Positions 8,538-16,708 of a stretch of DNA of 64,000 nucleotides are shown one piece after another (positions within the stretch are counted from its first letter, which is position 1; the number at the start of each line of letters is the position of its first letter). A program made the position numbers and the translations under genes. The DNA comes from Paractinoplanes toevensis (GTDB taxonomy: Bacteria > Actinomycetota > Actinomycetes > Mycobacteriales > Micromonosporaceae), in contig NZ_BOQN01000038.1 of the NCBI RefSeq assembly GCF_018332695.1, positions 186,001 through 250,000 on the forward strand, read 5' to 3'. Under the pieces are notes generated by a model. That model worked only from the letters and a program-made list of their open reading frames with translations. It was not told where the DNA came from and did no database searches.

Positions 8538-9509
8538 TTATTGCGCTTTCCAGCCGAGGGCCGGCGCGATCTCGGTAGCGATCAGCGTGAGTGCGTTGAC
8601 GGCCGCGTCGAAATCCGGAATGCCGGGATTGAACTGCGTAATCAGGTCGGTGGCCACCGGCAACACCTTCTCCTTCCGCAGCGCCTCGATGATCTCGTCG
8701 GGGTGTCCGTAGAAGGCATGGAACCGGCGCAGGTACTCCTCGGTGCTCTGCCCGGCGGGGAAGGTGCCGCGCCGGACGAACCCCGCGGTGGCGTTGTTCA
8801 GGCCGTCCTCGATCTGCCGGAGGGCTTCCTTACGGTCCTTCGCCGGAAAGACAAAACGCGACAAACCAATTCGCGGCGTACGGTCGTGAGCCCACGTCTC
8901 CAGGAACGCGTCCGCCCATACCCGCTGGATGACGTCGGTGTCCTCGTCGTACCCGTAGGTGGCCCGGTTGAGCAGCAGGTTCGAGCCCTCCTGCGCGGTG
9001 TAACGGGCGCCCGCCTCGCTGAAGATGCCCTGCCAGATCCGGTCGGTGAAGTCGCTCGGGGCGGGCGGCTGGATGGTGAAGCCGGGGGCGACCTCCGCGC
9101 CGGCCAGTGCCGCGCGCAGGATCCGCAGGCCCTCGGTGGTCAGCTCGCGCTTCTGCTCGAAGTCCTTGCCGAACACGGCGTATTCGGCCGGCCCCGAGCC
9201 GCTGCCGACGCCGATCTCGACCCGGCCGCCGCTGAGCGTGTCGACCACGGAGACGTCCTCGGCCAGGCGGATCGGGTGTTCCAGCGGCACGATGGTGATG
9301 GCCGTGGAGAGGCGGATCCTCCGGGTCCGGGCGGCCGCGTACGCCAGGAACGTCCAGGGTGACGACAGGCCGCCACCCTGCAGCGGTTCGTGGTGCTGCG
9401 CCACCCAGCCGACGTCGAAGCCGAGCTCGTCGGCCACCACGAACAGCTCCTGGGCATTGCGGTACGCGTTCTCGCCCTGCACGTGGGTGAGGAAGCCGAG
9501 CCGGTTCAC
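8538..9509 (-). CDS. LLM-class flavin-dependent oxidoreductase
   Basis: A 323-residue member of the bacterial luciferase-like monooxygenase superfamily (TIM barrel using reduced FMN). The N-terminus NRLGFLTHVQGENAYRNAQE and the conserved segments DVGWVAQHHEPLQGGGLSSPW and VVDTLSGGRVEIGVGSG are typical. The GTG start at 9509 overlaps the stop of the upstream monooxygenase as GTGA, so the pair is co-translated. Length matches the family (about 320-350). Together with the upstream DszA/NtaA-type enzyme and a LysR regulator it probably serves oxidative scavenging of a small organic compound, perhaps organosulfur. The substrate is unknown, and no flavin reductase is adjacent. Confidence 0.82.
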   Translation of the reverse strand: MNRLGFLTHVQGENAYRNAQELFVVADELGFDVGWVAQHHEPLQGGGLSSPWTFLAYAAARTRRIRLSTAITIVPLEHPIRLAEDVSVVDTLSGGRVEIGVGSGSGPAEYAVFGKDFEQKRELTTEGLRILRAALAGAEVAPGFTIQPPAPSDFTDRIWQGIFSEAGARYTAQEGSNLLLNRATYGYDEDTDVIQRVWADAFLETWAHDRTPRIGLSRFVFPAKDRKEALRQIEDGLNNATAGFVRRGTFPAGQSTEEYLRRFHAFYGHPDEIIEALRKEKVLPVATDLITQFNPGIPDFDAAVNALTLIATEIAPALGWKAQ

Positions 9510-10849
9510 GGGACCAGCACCTTCCGGGCGGCGGTGTGCACGTTCTCCGGGATCGGCAGGCCGTAGTTGCCGCGCAGCGTCGTCGAGTCGTACTCGGTGC
9601 GGGCGATGCCGCGCTCGCGCAGGATCGGCAGCACCTCGTCGGTGAACCGGGCGAACTCGCTCGGCACCCCGACCCCGATGTTGAGCCCGTCGAACGCGCC
9701 CGCCTCGAACCACCGCTGGATCTCGTTCGCCACGGTCAGCGGCGACCCGACGAACGGCGAGCGCTGGGAGTCGATGCTCCGCTGCACGACCTGACGGAGC
9801 GTGAGGTTCTGCTCCCGGGCCAGCTTCTTGATCCCCTCGGCCTGCGTCTTGAAGCTCCGGGCACCGGCGTCGCCCACCTCCGGGAAGGGAGCGTCCAGGT
9901 CGTACCGGGTGAAGTCGTGCCAGCCGAACGGCCGGCCCAGCTCCTTCAACGCCCGGTCGAAGTCCTTGCCGCCGACCCTTTCGGCCTCGATGGCGCGGGC
10001 CTCCTCGTCGGTGTCCGCGATGATCGGGTTGAAGCCCGGCACGATCAGCACGTGGTCGGGGTCGCGGCCCTTCGCGGCGGCCCGGGCCCGCAGGTCGTTG
10101 CGGAACGCCACCGCCTGCTCGATCGTCGCGGCATGCGTGAAGATCGCCTCGGCGATGCTCGCGCCCAGGTCGCGGCCCTCGTCCGAGTCGCCGGCCTGGA
10201 AGATGACCGGCTGGCCCTGCGGCGAGCGCTCGATGTTCAGCGGTCCCACCACCGAGAAGTGCTCGCCGACGTGGTTGAGCGGGTGCTGCTTGGTCTTGTC
10301 GAAGAAGACCCCGGCCTCCTTGTCGCGGGGGAAGGCGTCGTCCTCGTACGAGTCCCACAGCCCCTGCACCACCCGGACCGACTCGAGTGCTCGGCCGTAC
10401 CGGGCGGCGTAGTCGTAGTGCTCCTTGCGGCCGTAGTTGCCGGCCGTCCCGCCGTCGCCGGTGGCCACCACGTTCCAGCCGGCCCGGCCACCGCTGATCA
10501 GGTCGAGCGAGGCGAGCCGCCGGGCCAGGTTGAACGGATCGTTGTACGACGTCGTCAGCGTGCCGACCAGCCCGATGTTGGTGGTGTGCACGGCGACCGC
10601 CGACAGCAGCGTGAGCGGCTCGAGCCGGTTCAGGTAGTGGTTGGGCGAGTCCGGGGTGATGAACTGGCTGTCGACGATGAAGATGTGGTCGAACTTCGCC
10701 GCCTCGGCCTGCTGGGCGCGGGCGATGTACCAGCGGATGTCGACGCTCGCGTCACCGGGGATCTCCGGGCTGAGCCACGTGTGGTGCTGACCGGGTCCGC
10801 CGACGCCGTAGAAGACGGCGCCGAGCACGAGTTGTTTGCGAGCTGCCAT
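9506..10849 (-). CDS. NtaA/SnaA/DszA-family FMN-dependent monooxygenase
   Basis: A 447-residue two-component-type monooxygenase of the family that includes nitrilotriacetate monooxygenase A, pristinamycin SnaA and dibenzothiophene-sulfone monooxygenase DszA. Seen are RKQLVLGAVFYGVGGPGQHH at the N-terminus, the segment DSQFITPDSPNHYLNRLEPLT, the FMN-binding GRAGWNVVATGDGGTAGNYG and GQPVIFQAGDSDEGRDLGA. It would use FMNH2 from an unlinked reductase. It leads the two-gene operon and is divergent from a LysR regulator. A candidate promoter (-35 TTGATG, complement of 10921-10926; -10 TATCAC, complement of 10897-10902; 18-bp spacer) lies directly beside the LysR box. A sulfur-scavenging role is inference. 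Confidence 0.87.
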   Translation of the reverse strand: MAARKQLVLGAVFYGVGGPGQHHTWLSPEIPGDASVDIRWYIARAQQAEAAKFDHIFIVDSQFITPDSPNHYLNRLEPLTLLSAVAVHTTNIGLVGTLTTSYNDPFNLARRLASLDLISGGRAGWNVVATGDGGTAGNYGRKEHYDYAARYGRALESVRVVQGLWDSYEDDAFPRDKEAGVFFDKTKQHPLNHVGEHFSVVGPLNIERSPQGQPVIFQAGDSDEGRDLGASIAEAIFTHAATIEQAVAFRNDLRARAAAKGRDPDHVLIVPGFNPIIADTDEEARAIEAERVGGKDFDRALKELGRPFGWHDFTRYDLDAPFPEVGDAGARSFKTQAEGIKKLAREQNLTLRQVVQRSIDSQRSPFVGSPLTVANEIQRWFEAGAFDGLNIGVGVPSEFARFTDEVLPILRERGIARTEYDSTTLRGNYGLPIPENVHTAARKVLVP

Positions 10850-10928
10850 GTTCCTGAGTCTCGGCTTCGCGCTGGCGTCATGTCCAAGGAGAGAACGTGA
10901 TACCAGCCATTACGCTGCCTCATCAATT

Positions 10929-10945
10929 CCTAGTAGTCTGATAGG
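10929..10945. promoter_or_regulatory. candidate LysR box (T-N11-A inverted repeat)
   Basis: CCTA and TAGG are inverted arms separated by 9 bp; inside them CTA-N9-TAG gives the classic T-N11-A LysR pattern. The site overlaps the ribosome-binding zone of the LysR gene (start 10947) and lies just upstream of a plausible -35 (TTGATG) for the monooxygenase operon. That position suits both autorepression and activation of the operon. Confidence 0.55.
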
Positions 10946-10946
10946 C

Positions 10947-11792
10947 ATGAGTCGGTTTCTGGACATCGGGCCGCTGCGCAGCTTCGTCGCGGTGGCGGAC
11001 TGCGGCGGCTTCCAGCGCGCCGCCACGTCGCTGCACCTCACCCAGGGTGCGGTGAGCCAGCACGTGCGCCGGCTGGAGTCGACCGTGGGGCGCGCCCTCG
11101 TCGAGCGGGACGGGCGGGGGTCCCGGTTCACCGCCGCGGGGGAGATGCTGCTCGGCCAGGCCCGGCGCATCCTGGCCGCACACGACGAGACTCTGCGCGT
11201 GTTCGACGTCGAGGAGGAGCCGGGGCTGACCATCGGCGCCACCGAGCACGCGGCCGCGCTGCTGTTGCCCGCCCTGGCCGGGGCGTTCCCCGGGCGCCGG
11301 GTCCGGTTCCGCATCGACCGCGGGGCTCAGCTGCGGGCCGCACTGGCCGAGGGCCGCATCGATCTGGCGCTGCTGATCGGGACCGACTCGGGCGGTGCGG
11401 CGGTCGGGTCGCTTCCGCTCACCTGGTATTCGGCGCCGCAATGGCGTCCGCCGGCCGGGCCGGTGCCGCTGGTCGCCTTCGACGCGCCCTGTGCGCTGCG
11501 CAGCCGCGCCCTGGAGACGCTGGCCGAGCACGGGTTGCCGGCCGAGGTGGGCTGCGAGGCCGCCCATCTGGCCGGGGTGCAGGCGGCCGTGCGGGCCGGG
11601 CTGGGCGTGGCCCTGATGGCCGGGCTCGAGCAGGAGTTCGAAGGGCTGGTCGCCCGGGACGACCTGCCGGCGGCGCGGCCGCTCGTGCTGTCGGTGCAGC
11701 CCCGGGGCGGGCTGGCGGCCGAGGAGGCGGGTAGTGCCGTGCGGGCGTTGCGGGCACTGCTGGCTACGATGCCGGGCCATGTCCATGCATGA
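10947..11792 (+). CDS. LysR-family transcriptional regulator
   Basis: A 281-residue LysR regulator. The N-terminal helix-turn-helix is clear (residues ~6-65: LRSFVAVADCGGFQRAATSLHLTQGAVSQHVRRLE), followed by the periplasmic-binding-protein-like effector domain. The domain is slightly short (usual total about 290-310). The ATG at 10947 starts directly with the family N-terminus. It is divergent from the two flavin monooxygenases and shares a 97-bp intergenic region containing a T-N11-A box, so it is their likely regulator. The next gene starts inside its last 14 bp. The effector is unknown. Confidence 0.88.
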   Translation: MSRFLDIGPLRSFVAVADCGGFQRAATSLHLTQGAVSQHVRRLESTVGRALVERDGRGSRFTAAGEMLLGQARRILAAHDETLRVFDVEEEPGLTIGATEHAAALLLPALAGAFPGRRVRFRIDRGAQLRAALAEGRIDLALLIGTDSGGAAVGSLPLTWYSAPQWRPPAGPVPLVAFDAPCALRSRALETLAEHGLPAEVGCEAAHLAGVQAAVRAGLGVALMAGLEQEFEGLVARDDLPAARPLVLSVQPRGGLAAEEAGSAVRALRALLATMPGHVHA

Positions 11793-12494
11793 GATCGAAG
11801 ATCTGGTCCACTCCTCGATCGTCGTGCTGGACGCGGGTCACCCGGACGACGACGACCGGCTGCGCGACTGGTTCGTGGCCCTCTACGCGTTCCAGAACAC
11901 CTACGACTGCTCGTACACGATGGGCCGGGTCGAGGAGATCCTGCTCCGTCGGCGGCACACCTACCGTTTCCCGATCGCCGAGCACCCGGACTACGCGCGC
12001 CGCCGCTCGTACTTCGACGGCCTGACCGGCTTCACCGAGCTGGGCGAGCCGGCCGGCGAGGACTGGGGGAACCCGCTCGCCGACGGCTACGCCGACCCGC
12101 CCTGGCTGTACTGCGAGGCCGGCACCGCACTGTGGCGGCGGATGGCCGACGCGGGTCATCTGACCGGCGCCGACGCGATCCCGCCCCGCCCGGTCCGGCT
12201 GATCGAGGTGGTGCTGGCCGTCGCCACCGCCGCCGAGAAGGCCGGCGACCCCGAGCTGATCGCGCACTGGTGGGGCCTCGGCCCGGACGCCCTGGTGGAC
12301 GAAGTTTCGCTGGACGCCCACGACCTGGCCGCGACGCCCGGAGTGGGCGCTCTGCGCGACTTCGTGCGGCGCTCGGGCGCGGCGGCGGTCGCACTCCCGG
12401 CCGGCTCCGCCCCACCGACGCCGAACTCGACACGATGGCGGACGACCGCGAGATCTGGTGGTACCGCGTGGATCAGCGAGCGGCGATTATCTGA
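11779..12494 (+). CDS. hypothetical protein, reading frame broken by a frameshift near 12395-12415
   Basis: I do not recognise the family. From ATG 11779 the frame encodes about 205 residues (MSMHEIEDLVHSSIVVLD... to ...GALRDFVRRSGAAAVA), acidic and Trp/Tyr-rich, with no signal peptide. After that the frame turns into low-quality Arg/Ser/Pro sequence running to 12600. The frame one base back gives a sensible C-terminus (RLRPTDAELDTMADDREIWWYRV...) and stops at 12494, overlapping the convergent gene by only 22 bp. A single missing base in the GC-rich stretch around 12395-12415 would restore one protein of about 238 residues. Sequencing error, real mutation or -1 frameshifting are all possible. 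Confidence 0.55.
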
Positions 12495-13357
12495 GCGCCA
12501 TTGGCGGTCTGCGCTTCCAGGTAGGACTTTATTTTGGCCATCTCGGCCGCGCGGGCCTCGATGGTTCGTTTCTGGTAGGCGGTCTCCACCGCCAGCATGA
12601 TTCCGGCCGTATTGGTCTGCGCTTTGCAGGCCACGTCCACGCCGGCCGTGTCGATCTCCGTCCGGCCCGGCTTGGCGGTTCGCCAGCGCTGATCGTTCGC
12701 GGCGGTGTACGGGTCGGGATACCCGAAGCCTTTTGCCCGCATGCAGGTGCTCCACTCGGTGAATACCCGCTTCACCCGGCTGTCGGTCTTGATCTGGTTG
12801 AAGGATTCGAACTGAAGTTTTGGTGCGATGCCGGGGTCGATGTCGGGCACGCCTTTGTTGAGCTGCCGGGCAGCTTCCCCGGAGCACCCGCCGGGCGGAA
12901 CGGGTCTCCCGTCGAATGTCTGCTCGCCGCCACCGGACCACACGTTCATGGCCTCCGCGGTGACCTTTTCCGTCGATTCGGCCGCACCACTTAGCGCGGC
13001 GGGGTTGTGGTATCCGAAGGTCTTTACTTCCGTCGGCTCGATGACCGAGTATCGGCGCGCGTTCAGCGGCGTTTCGGTGCTCGGGGCCGGCGCACTCGCG
13101 GGCCAGGTGAGACCGAACCGCTTCATGCAGTCGCGGCCGAGGATATTCACCGCCGCGGAGTACATGCGCGCCTGTTCCATGGTCAGCACATAGGCGTCGA
13201 GCGGCAGCCGGATATCGGCGCCGGAGCGCACGACCGGAATGGGGCCGAGTTCCGGTTCCGCCGATGGCGCCGGGGCTCGGCCGGCGGTGCATGCGCCGGT
13301 GCCGGCGATGACCGCGGCGAGGCCGAAACAGGCGAGAACACGTTTCCCATTGATCAT
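12473..13357 (-). CDS. putative secreted lipoprotein of unknown function
   Basis: A 294-residue protein with a typical lipoprotein leader: positively charged MINGKR, a hydrophobic core and a cysteine at about residue 23 in AGTGAC. The -3 residue is threonine, not the usual Leu/Val, so the lipobox is imperfect. The mature part contains paired cysteines (GRDCMKRFGL, PPGGCSGEA, EWSTCMRAKGFGYPDP, DVACKAQ). This pattern, with the motif CMxxxGF, recurs in uncharacterised actinobacterial secreted proteins. The C-terminus (VETAYQKRTIEARAAEMAKIKSYLEAQ) looks helical. It has no obvious partner. I cannot assign a function. Confidence 0.72.
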   Translation of the reverse strand: MINGKRVLACFGLAAVIAGTGACTAGRAPAPSAEPELGPIPVVRSGADIRLPLDAYVLTMEQARMYSAAVNILGRDCMKRFGLTWPASAPAPSTETPLNARRYSVIEPTEVKTFGYHNPAALSGAAESTEKVTAEAMNVWSGGGEQTFDGRPVPPGGCSGEAARQLNKGVPDIDPGIAPKLQFESFNQIKTDSRVKRVFTEWSTCMRAKGFGYPDPYTAANDQRWRTAKPGRTEIDTAGVDVACKAQTNTAGIMLAVETAYQKRTIEARAAEMAKIKSYLEAQTANGAQIIAAR

Positions 13358-13378
13358 TGAGGTGACTCCTTGCCCGGT

Positions 13379-13410
13379 GCAGCCCGGCCCGCGATGCTGG
13401 GCCGGGCTGC
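13379..13410 (-). terminator. GC-rich hairpin downstream of the I36-like gene
   Basis: A perfect 12-bp inverted repeat (GCAGCCCGGCCC at 13379-13390 and GGGCCGGGCTGC at 13399-13410) with an 8-nt loop lies 25 bp after the stop of the secreted protein gene at 13436. There is no U-tract, as is usual for actinobacterial hairpins. Confidence 0.6.
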
Positions 13411-13435
13411 GCTTACTGGGTCACGTTCGGGGTGA

Positions 13436-13858
13436 TCAGATGACGGCGTAGTGCGAGCTGAAGCTGTCGTTGTAGCTGCCCAGGCTCGAGTAGGCCCAGG
13501 AGGTCCCGCCGGGTGCCGTGTTGTAGGGCGCGAGAATCAGGGACGCGCCGGTGGCGCCGGCGCCGGTCCACGCCACCGCGTAGTACGGGGTGTAGTTGGC
13601 GATGCTGCTGACGTTGTTGTTGATCGGCGTGCTGGCGTCGTTGCGGAACGTTCCGGTGTAGTTCCACGGGGTGGTCTGGGTGCCGGCCGGCGCGTCGTAG
13701 AGCACGTTGCCGACGAAGCCCGGGTCGCGCCACAGGCCGATCTCGTCGTTGTCCAGAGTGCCGTTGCCGGGGGTGCCGGCGAAGGCCGGGCCGGCGATGC
13801 CGATGACAGCGGCGAAACCGGCGGCGACGGCCAGCGCGGCAGCAGTTTTACGGATCAT
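13436..13858 (-). CDS. secreted protein resembling peptidase inhibitor family I36
   Basis: A 140-residue exported protein. The N-terminus MIRKTAAALAVAAGFAAVIG ending in GPAFA is a Sec signal peptide; the mature part has about 110 residues. The mature sequence (IGLWRDPGFVGNVLYD, FRNDASTPINNNVSSIAN, YAVAWTGAGATGASLILAP) resembles the beta-sandwich pattern of actinobacterial I36 protease inhibitors (SMPI-like/crystallin fold). It lacks the usual cysteines, so the assignment is moderate. The ATG at 13858 has a GGGAG ribosome site about 8 nt upstream. It is monocistronic, between a terminator hairpin and a long leader region. Confidence 0.6.
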   Translation of the reverse strand: MIRKTAAALAVAAGFAAVIGIAGPAFAGTPGNGTLDNDEIGLWRDPGFVGNVLYDAPAGTQTTPWNYTGTFRNDASTPINNNVSSIANYTPYYAVAWTGAGATGASLILAPYNTAPGGTSWAYSSLGSYNDSFSSHYAVI

Positions 13859-13996
13859 TGGATTCACTCCCGATTTGGGTGGAGCACGGAGGAGGGCGGA
13901 ACACCGACGATCAATTCGGACGCCGCCCGCATGTCCCGCGCGCTGGGCCACCACTCGGCGTCATCGAACGTCGGCAATACAGCTGTAATGGACGCA

Positions 13997-14025
13997 AGTC
14001 TTACCTAGGGCTCGTTAAGCGTCAA
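13997..14025 (-). promoter_or_regulatory. possible promoter for the I36-like gene within a 354-bp non-coding region
   Basis: The region 13859-14212 has no gene. On the minus strand it contains TTGACG (complement of 14020-14025), a 17-bp spacer and AAGACT (complement of 13997-14002). This would give a 5' leader of about 130 nt for the gene starting at 13858. The rest of the region holds a strong terminator at 14116-14154; I see nothing else in it. Confidence 0.35.
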
Positions 14026-14115
14026 CGGGACATGCGTGAATGAATGAGGAGATGAATGGCCACTTTCGGTGTCCGAGAGTTTGCAACTGCCGTTTCATGG
14101 TCATTAACGAAAAAG

Positions 14116-14154
14116 ATCGCCGGGCGCATCCACAGAGGTGGAGCGCCCGGCGAT
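14116..14154 (-). terminator. intrinsic terminator of the M15 peptidase gene
   Basis: ATCGCCGGGCGC (14116-14127) and GCGCCCGGCGAT (14143-14154) form a 12-bp stem, extended by an inner TCCAC/GTGGA pairing with an AGAG loop. On the minus strand it is followed by CTTTTTCG, a genuine U-rich tract. It lies 59 bp after the stop at 14213. Confidence 0.85.
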
Positions 14155-14212
14155 TATGATCCTTGACCTTTGGCAAGTATGAGATTCAGGAGTTCATGCT
14201 CGACTATTTCTG

Positions 14213-15280
14213 TCACCCGCCGGTGATCGACCAATGCCACGCTTCGGCCGGCAGGTTCACGAATCCGTACTGTGCGGCATGTACTTTCAGCCAGGCGAAC
14301 GCCGTACTTTTGGACGTCAGCGTCTTGCCGCCGGAAGTGATGTCGACGGCCATACCGATCTCGTGCAGCGAACGCCCCGGAATGGCGGTCGGCACCCGGC
14401 ACGACGAGGCCGGCGCGGTCCACACGTCCGGGCACCCGTTGATGGTCCGGAGCTCGATCTGCCGCTGCTTGGTGCGGAACCCGCCGCCGGAGATGGCGAT
14501 CCCGTCCGCCTTCGCGTCGTCGACCATCCGCTTGAACGCGTACGCCACGTTCTTGTGCACGGTCACCCCGTACACCTGGGCGGTGTCCGCCGTGGTGAAG
14601 GCCGGCCGCACCTGGTTGACGACGTCCTTGCTCAGCTTGGCGCCCTGCCCGGCCAGGTCGGCGGCCTTCGGGACGGCGGTGATCCGCTGCTGGGTCACCG
14701 TGATCGCTCCGGACGCCGTCTTCCAGGCGGCCAGGGCCGAGGTCAGCGCGGTGGTCGCGCTCTGCGCGCCGGTCCGGGCCTGCTTGAGTACGCCGGAGGC
14801 CCGCTCGACCGCCGCCTTGCGCAGGTTCACGGTCTTGACCGCGGCGGTGACCGCGCCCGTTGCCTTGGTGACCGCGGCGGCGTTGCGGGGCTTGACCTTG
14901 GTGGCCTTGGTCAGGTTCTGCTTCGCCGCGGTGGCGGCCTCGACGGCCGTGGTGAGCTGGGCCCGGGCGGTCGTGTCGGCGCCGGTCGCGGCGGTCAGCC
15001 GGGCCTGCGCGCCACCGTTGGCGATCTTGGCCTCGGCCACCTCGCCGACCCGGGTGTTGAAGGTGGTCTGCTGGGCGGCGAGGGTGGTGCGCAGCTGCGC
15101 GATCTGCGCGTCCACGGTCAGGCTGCGGTACATCAGCGTCGACCAGGAGTTGGCGACGACGGGAACGGCCGCTTCGGCCGGGTGGGCGAACGGCAGGGTC
15201 AGGCCGGCGGTCGCGAGGACAGCCGCGGCGGTGAGACGTCGGGCTCGGGCTCGGTAGGGATGCTCGGGTCGCGTAGTCAC
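14213..15280 (-). CDS. secreted D-Ala-D-Ala carboxypeptidase-like protein, peptidase M15 (VanY type)
   Basis: A 355-residue exported protein. A signal peptide (RARRLTAAAVLATAGLTLPFAHPAEA) precedes a long alanine/threonine-rich helical region (~60-220, probably coiled coil, cell-wall facing). The C-terminal M15 domain shows the zinc-site pattern S-x-H-E-x-G-x-A-x-D (GRSLHEIGMAVDIT) and E-x-x-H-W (PAEAWHWSITGG). Such enzymes trim peptidoglycan stem peptides. I chose the GTG at 15280 because it gives a normal signal peptide; an ATG at 15346 would add 22 residues. The gene has a strong terminator behind it and is not in an operon. Confidence 0.82.
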   Translation of the reverse strand: MTTRPEHPYRARARRLTAAAVLATAGLTLPFAHPAEAAVPVVANSWSTLMYRSLTVDAQIAQLRTTLAAQQTTFNTRVGEVAEAKIANGGAQARLTAATGADTTARAQLTTAVEAATAAKQNLTKATKVKPRNAAAVTKATGAVTAAVKTVNLRKAAVERASGVLKQARTGAQSATTALTSALAAWKTASGAITVTQQRITAVPKAADLAGQGAKLSKDVVNQVRPAFTTADTAQVYGVTVHKNVAYAFKRMVDDAKADGIAISGGGFRTKQRQIELRTINGCPDVWTAPASSCRVPTAIPGRSLHEIGMAVDITSGGKTLTSKSTAFAWLKVHAAQYGFVNLPAEAWHWSITGG

Positions 15281-15368
15281 CTCGAAGAGCGTGGTTTCCG
15301 CCGGGTGCAGACCGGGCCCGGCGGGGGAGCGGGCCGGTTGCGCCACCCCCGCCGGGCATGATCAGGGG

Positions 15369-16154
15369 CTATCCGGCGAACAGGTCGGCCATCTCGGTGG
15401 CGATCGCGTCGAGCTGACTCCGGGTGAGCGCCGGCCGGTCCGCGCTGACCCGGCCGGGGTCCCCGCCGAAGTAGTTCACCGCCTGCAGGGTCAGCGACCA
15501 GTTGCCGCCGCGCAGCCGGATCTGGGTGCCGTAGAGGGTGTACAGCTGCTGTGGTCGGTCGATCCAGTGCACAAGATCGAGACCCTTCGGGGTGCGGGTC
15601 GACTCGCAGACCGCAACCGAGCCGTCGCACTCCCGCATCGGGGTGGACGTCCCGTCGGACTGGATGCCGATCGGGCGGACCGAGAGGAAGAAGCCGCCCT
15701 TCCGGCCGCCGGCGACGATGCCGGAGCGGCCCTCGAACGTGACGACCGGGGTGTTGGCCCACATGATCGGGTGGCCGTCGGGGGTGCGCTTCGCGCCCGG
15801 GACGTCGGGCATGAAGATCCACGCGGCTCCCGGCGCGTACATCCTGGTGCTGTTCTCCAGGGCCGTGCGCAGCCGGTCCAGAGTTTCCTGTCGCCCGGCC
15901 TCGGTCCTGGTCTGCAGGATGAAACCGACCGGTTTCGACGTCGGCGAGGCGGCCGGCAGCGGAGCCGGGCGGGTGGTGCCGCCGGTCAGGCTCACCCCGG
16001 CCGCCACCGCGAGCACGACGCCGAGCGCGGCCGCTCCACCGGCGGCGACCCGGCTCAGGCCCTGGCGGTGGCGCTGTCGGGCGATGATCCGGTCCACGTC
16101 GATCGTGGTGCGGGGTGGCTCGCCGATGAGTTGATCGAATATCTGCTGGTTCAT
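15369..16154 (-). CDS. membrane-anchored protein coupled to a SigE-group sigma factor
   Basis: A 261-residue protein with a cytoplasmic N-terminus (~45 residues), one membrane segment (VAAGGAAALGVVLAVAAGVSL) and an extracellular domain, resembling the CU044_5270-type proteins paired with SigE-group sigma factors in actinomycetes. Its ATG overlaps the stop of the sigma gene as ATGA, so both are made together. By position it may act as an anti-sigma or sensor partner, but it has no recognisable zinc anti-sigma motif (HxxxCxxC). The function is inference. The C-terminus (LTRSQLDAIATEMADLFAG) is intact. Confidence 0.7.
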   Translation of the reverse strand: MNQQIFDQLIGEPPRTTIDVDRIIARQRHRQGLSRVAAGGAAALGVVLAVAAGVSLTGGTTRPAPLPAASPTSKPVGFILQTRTEAGRQETLDRLRTALENSTRMYAPGAAWIFMPDVPGAKRTPDGHPIMWANTPVVTFEGRSGIVAGGRKGGFFLSVRPIGIQSDGTSTPMRECDGSVAVCESTRTPKGLDLVHWIDRPQQLYTLYGTQIRLRGGNWSLTLQAVNYFGGDPGRVSADRPALTRSQLDAIATEMADLFAG

Positions 16155-16648
16155 TCCGGACTCCCGGTTGAGTAGGCCAGGGTGCGCAGCGTCTCGAGCC
16201 CCCGCGCCGACTGGCTCTTGACCGTTCCCGTGGAGATGCCGAGCAGCTCCGCGGTCTCCTCGACCGATCGGTCGAAGTAGAAGCGCAGGACGACCACGGC
16301 CCGCTGTCGTGGGCCGAGCGCGGCCAGCAGCCGCATCAGTTGATCGCGATCGCCGGTCCGGTCCGGCTGCGTCCAGCCGGAATCCGGGACCGTGTCGGCG
16401 GGGTGCTCGCGGCGCCAGGGACGGCGTCGATCGTCGAGCCAGGCCCGGGTGAGCACGCGCTGGGCGTACGCCTCGGGATTGTCGGCGGCGGAGACCCGCC
16501 GCCAATGCCGGTAGAGCTTGCCCACGACGGTGCCGACCAGGTCGTCGGCCGTGTGCCAGTCATGGCACAGCAGGTAGGCCGCCCGCCGCCAGCGGTCCAT
16601 CCGGACCGTGACGAACGCCCGGAACTCGTCCTCGTCCGACCTTTTCAC
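16151..16648 (-). CDS. RNA polymerase sigma factor, ECF SigE-group
   Basis: A 165-residue sigma-70 factor with region 2 (FRAFVTVRMDRWRRAAYLLCHDWHTADDLVGTVVGKLY) and region 4 (LGPRQRAVVVLRFYFDRSVEETAELLGISTGTVKSQSARGLETLR). It belongs to the actinobacterial SigE-group of short ECF factors. I chose the GTG at 16648 because a GGGGAGGGG ribosome site sits 5-7 nt upstream; the ATG at 16678 would place that site inside the gene. It heads a two-gene unit with a coupled membrane protein that may control it. Confidence 0.88.
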   Translation of the reverse strand: MKRSDEDEFRAFVTVRMDRWRRAAYLLCHDWHTADDLVGTVVGKLYRHWRRVSAADNPEAYAQRVLTRAWLDDRRRPWRREHPADTVPDSGWTQPDRTGDRDQLMRLLAALGPRQRAVVVLRFYFDRSVEETAELLGISTGTVKSQSARGLETLRTLAYSTGSPE

Positions 16649-16708
16649 CCGCGCCCCTCCCCATGCTTCTCCCGGCACGACGGAGAAGGCCGGTGGCGAG
16701 GTTGCACG

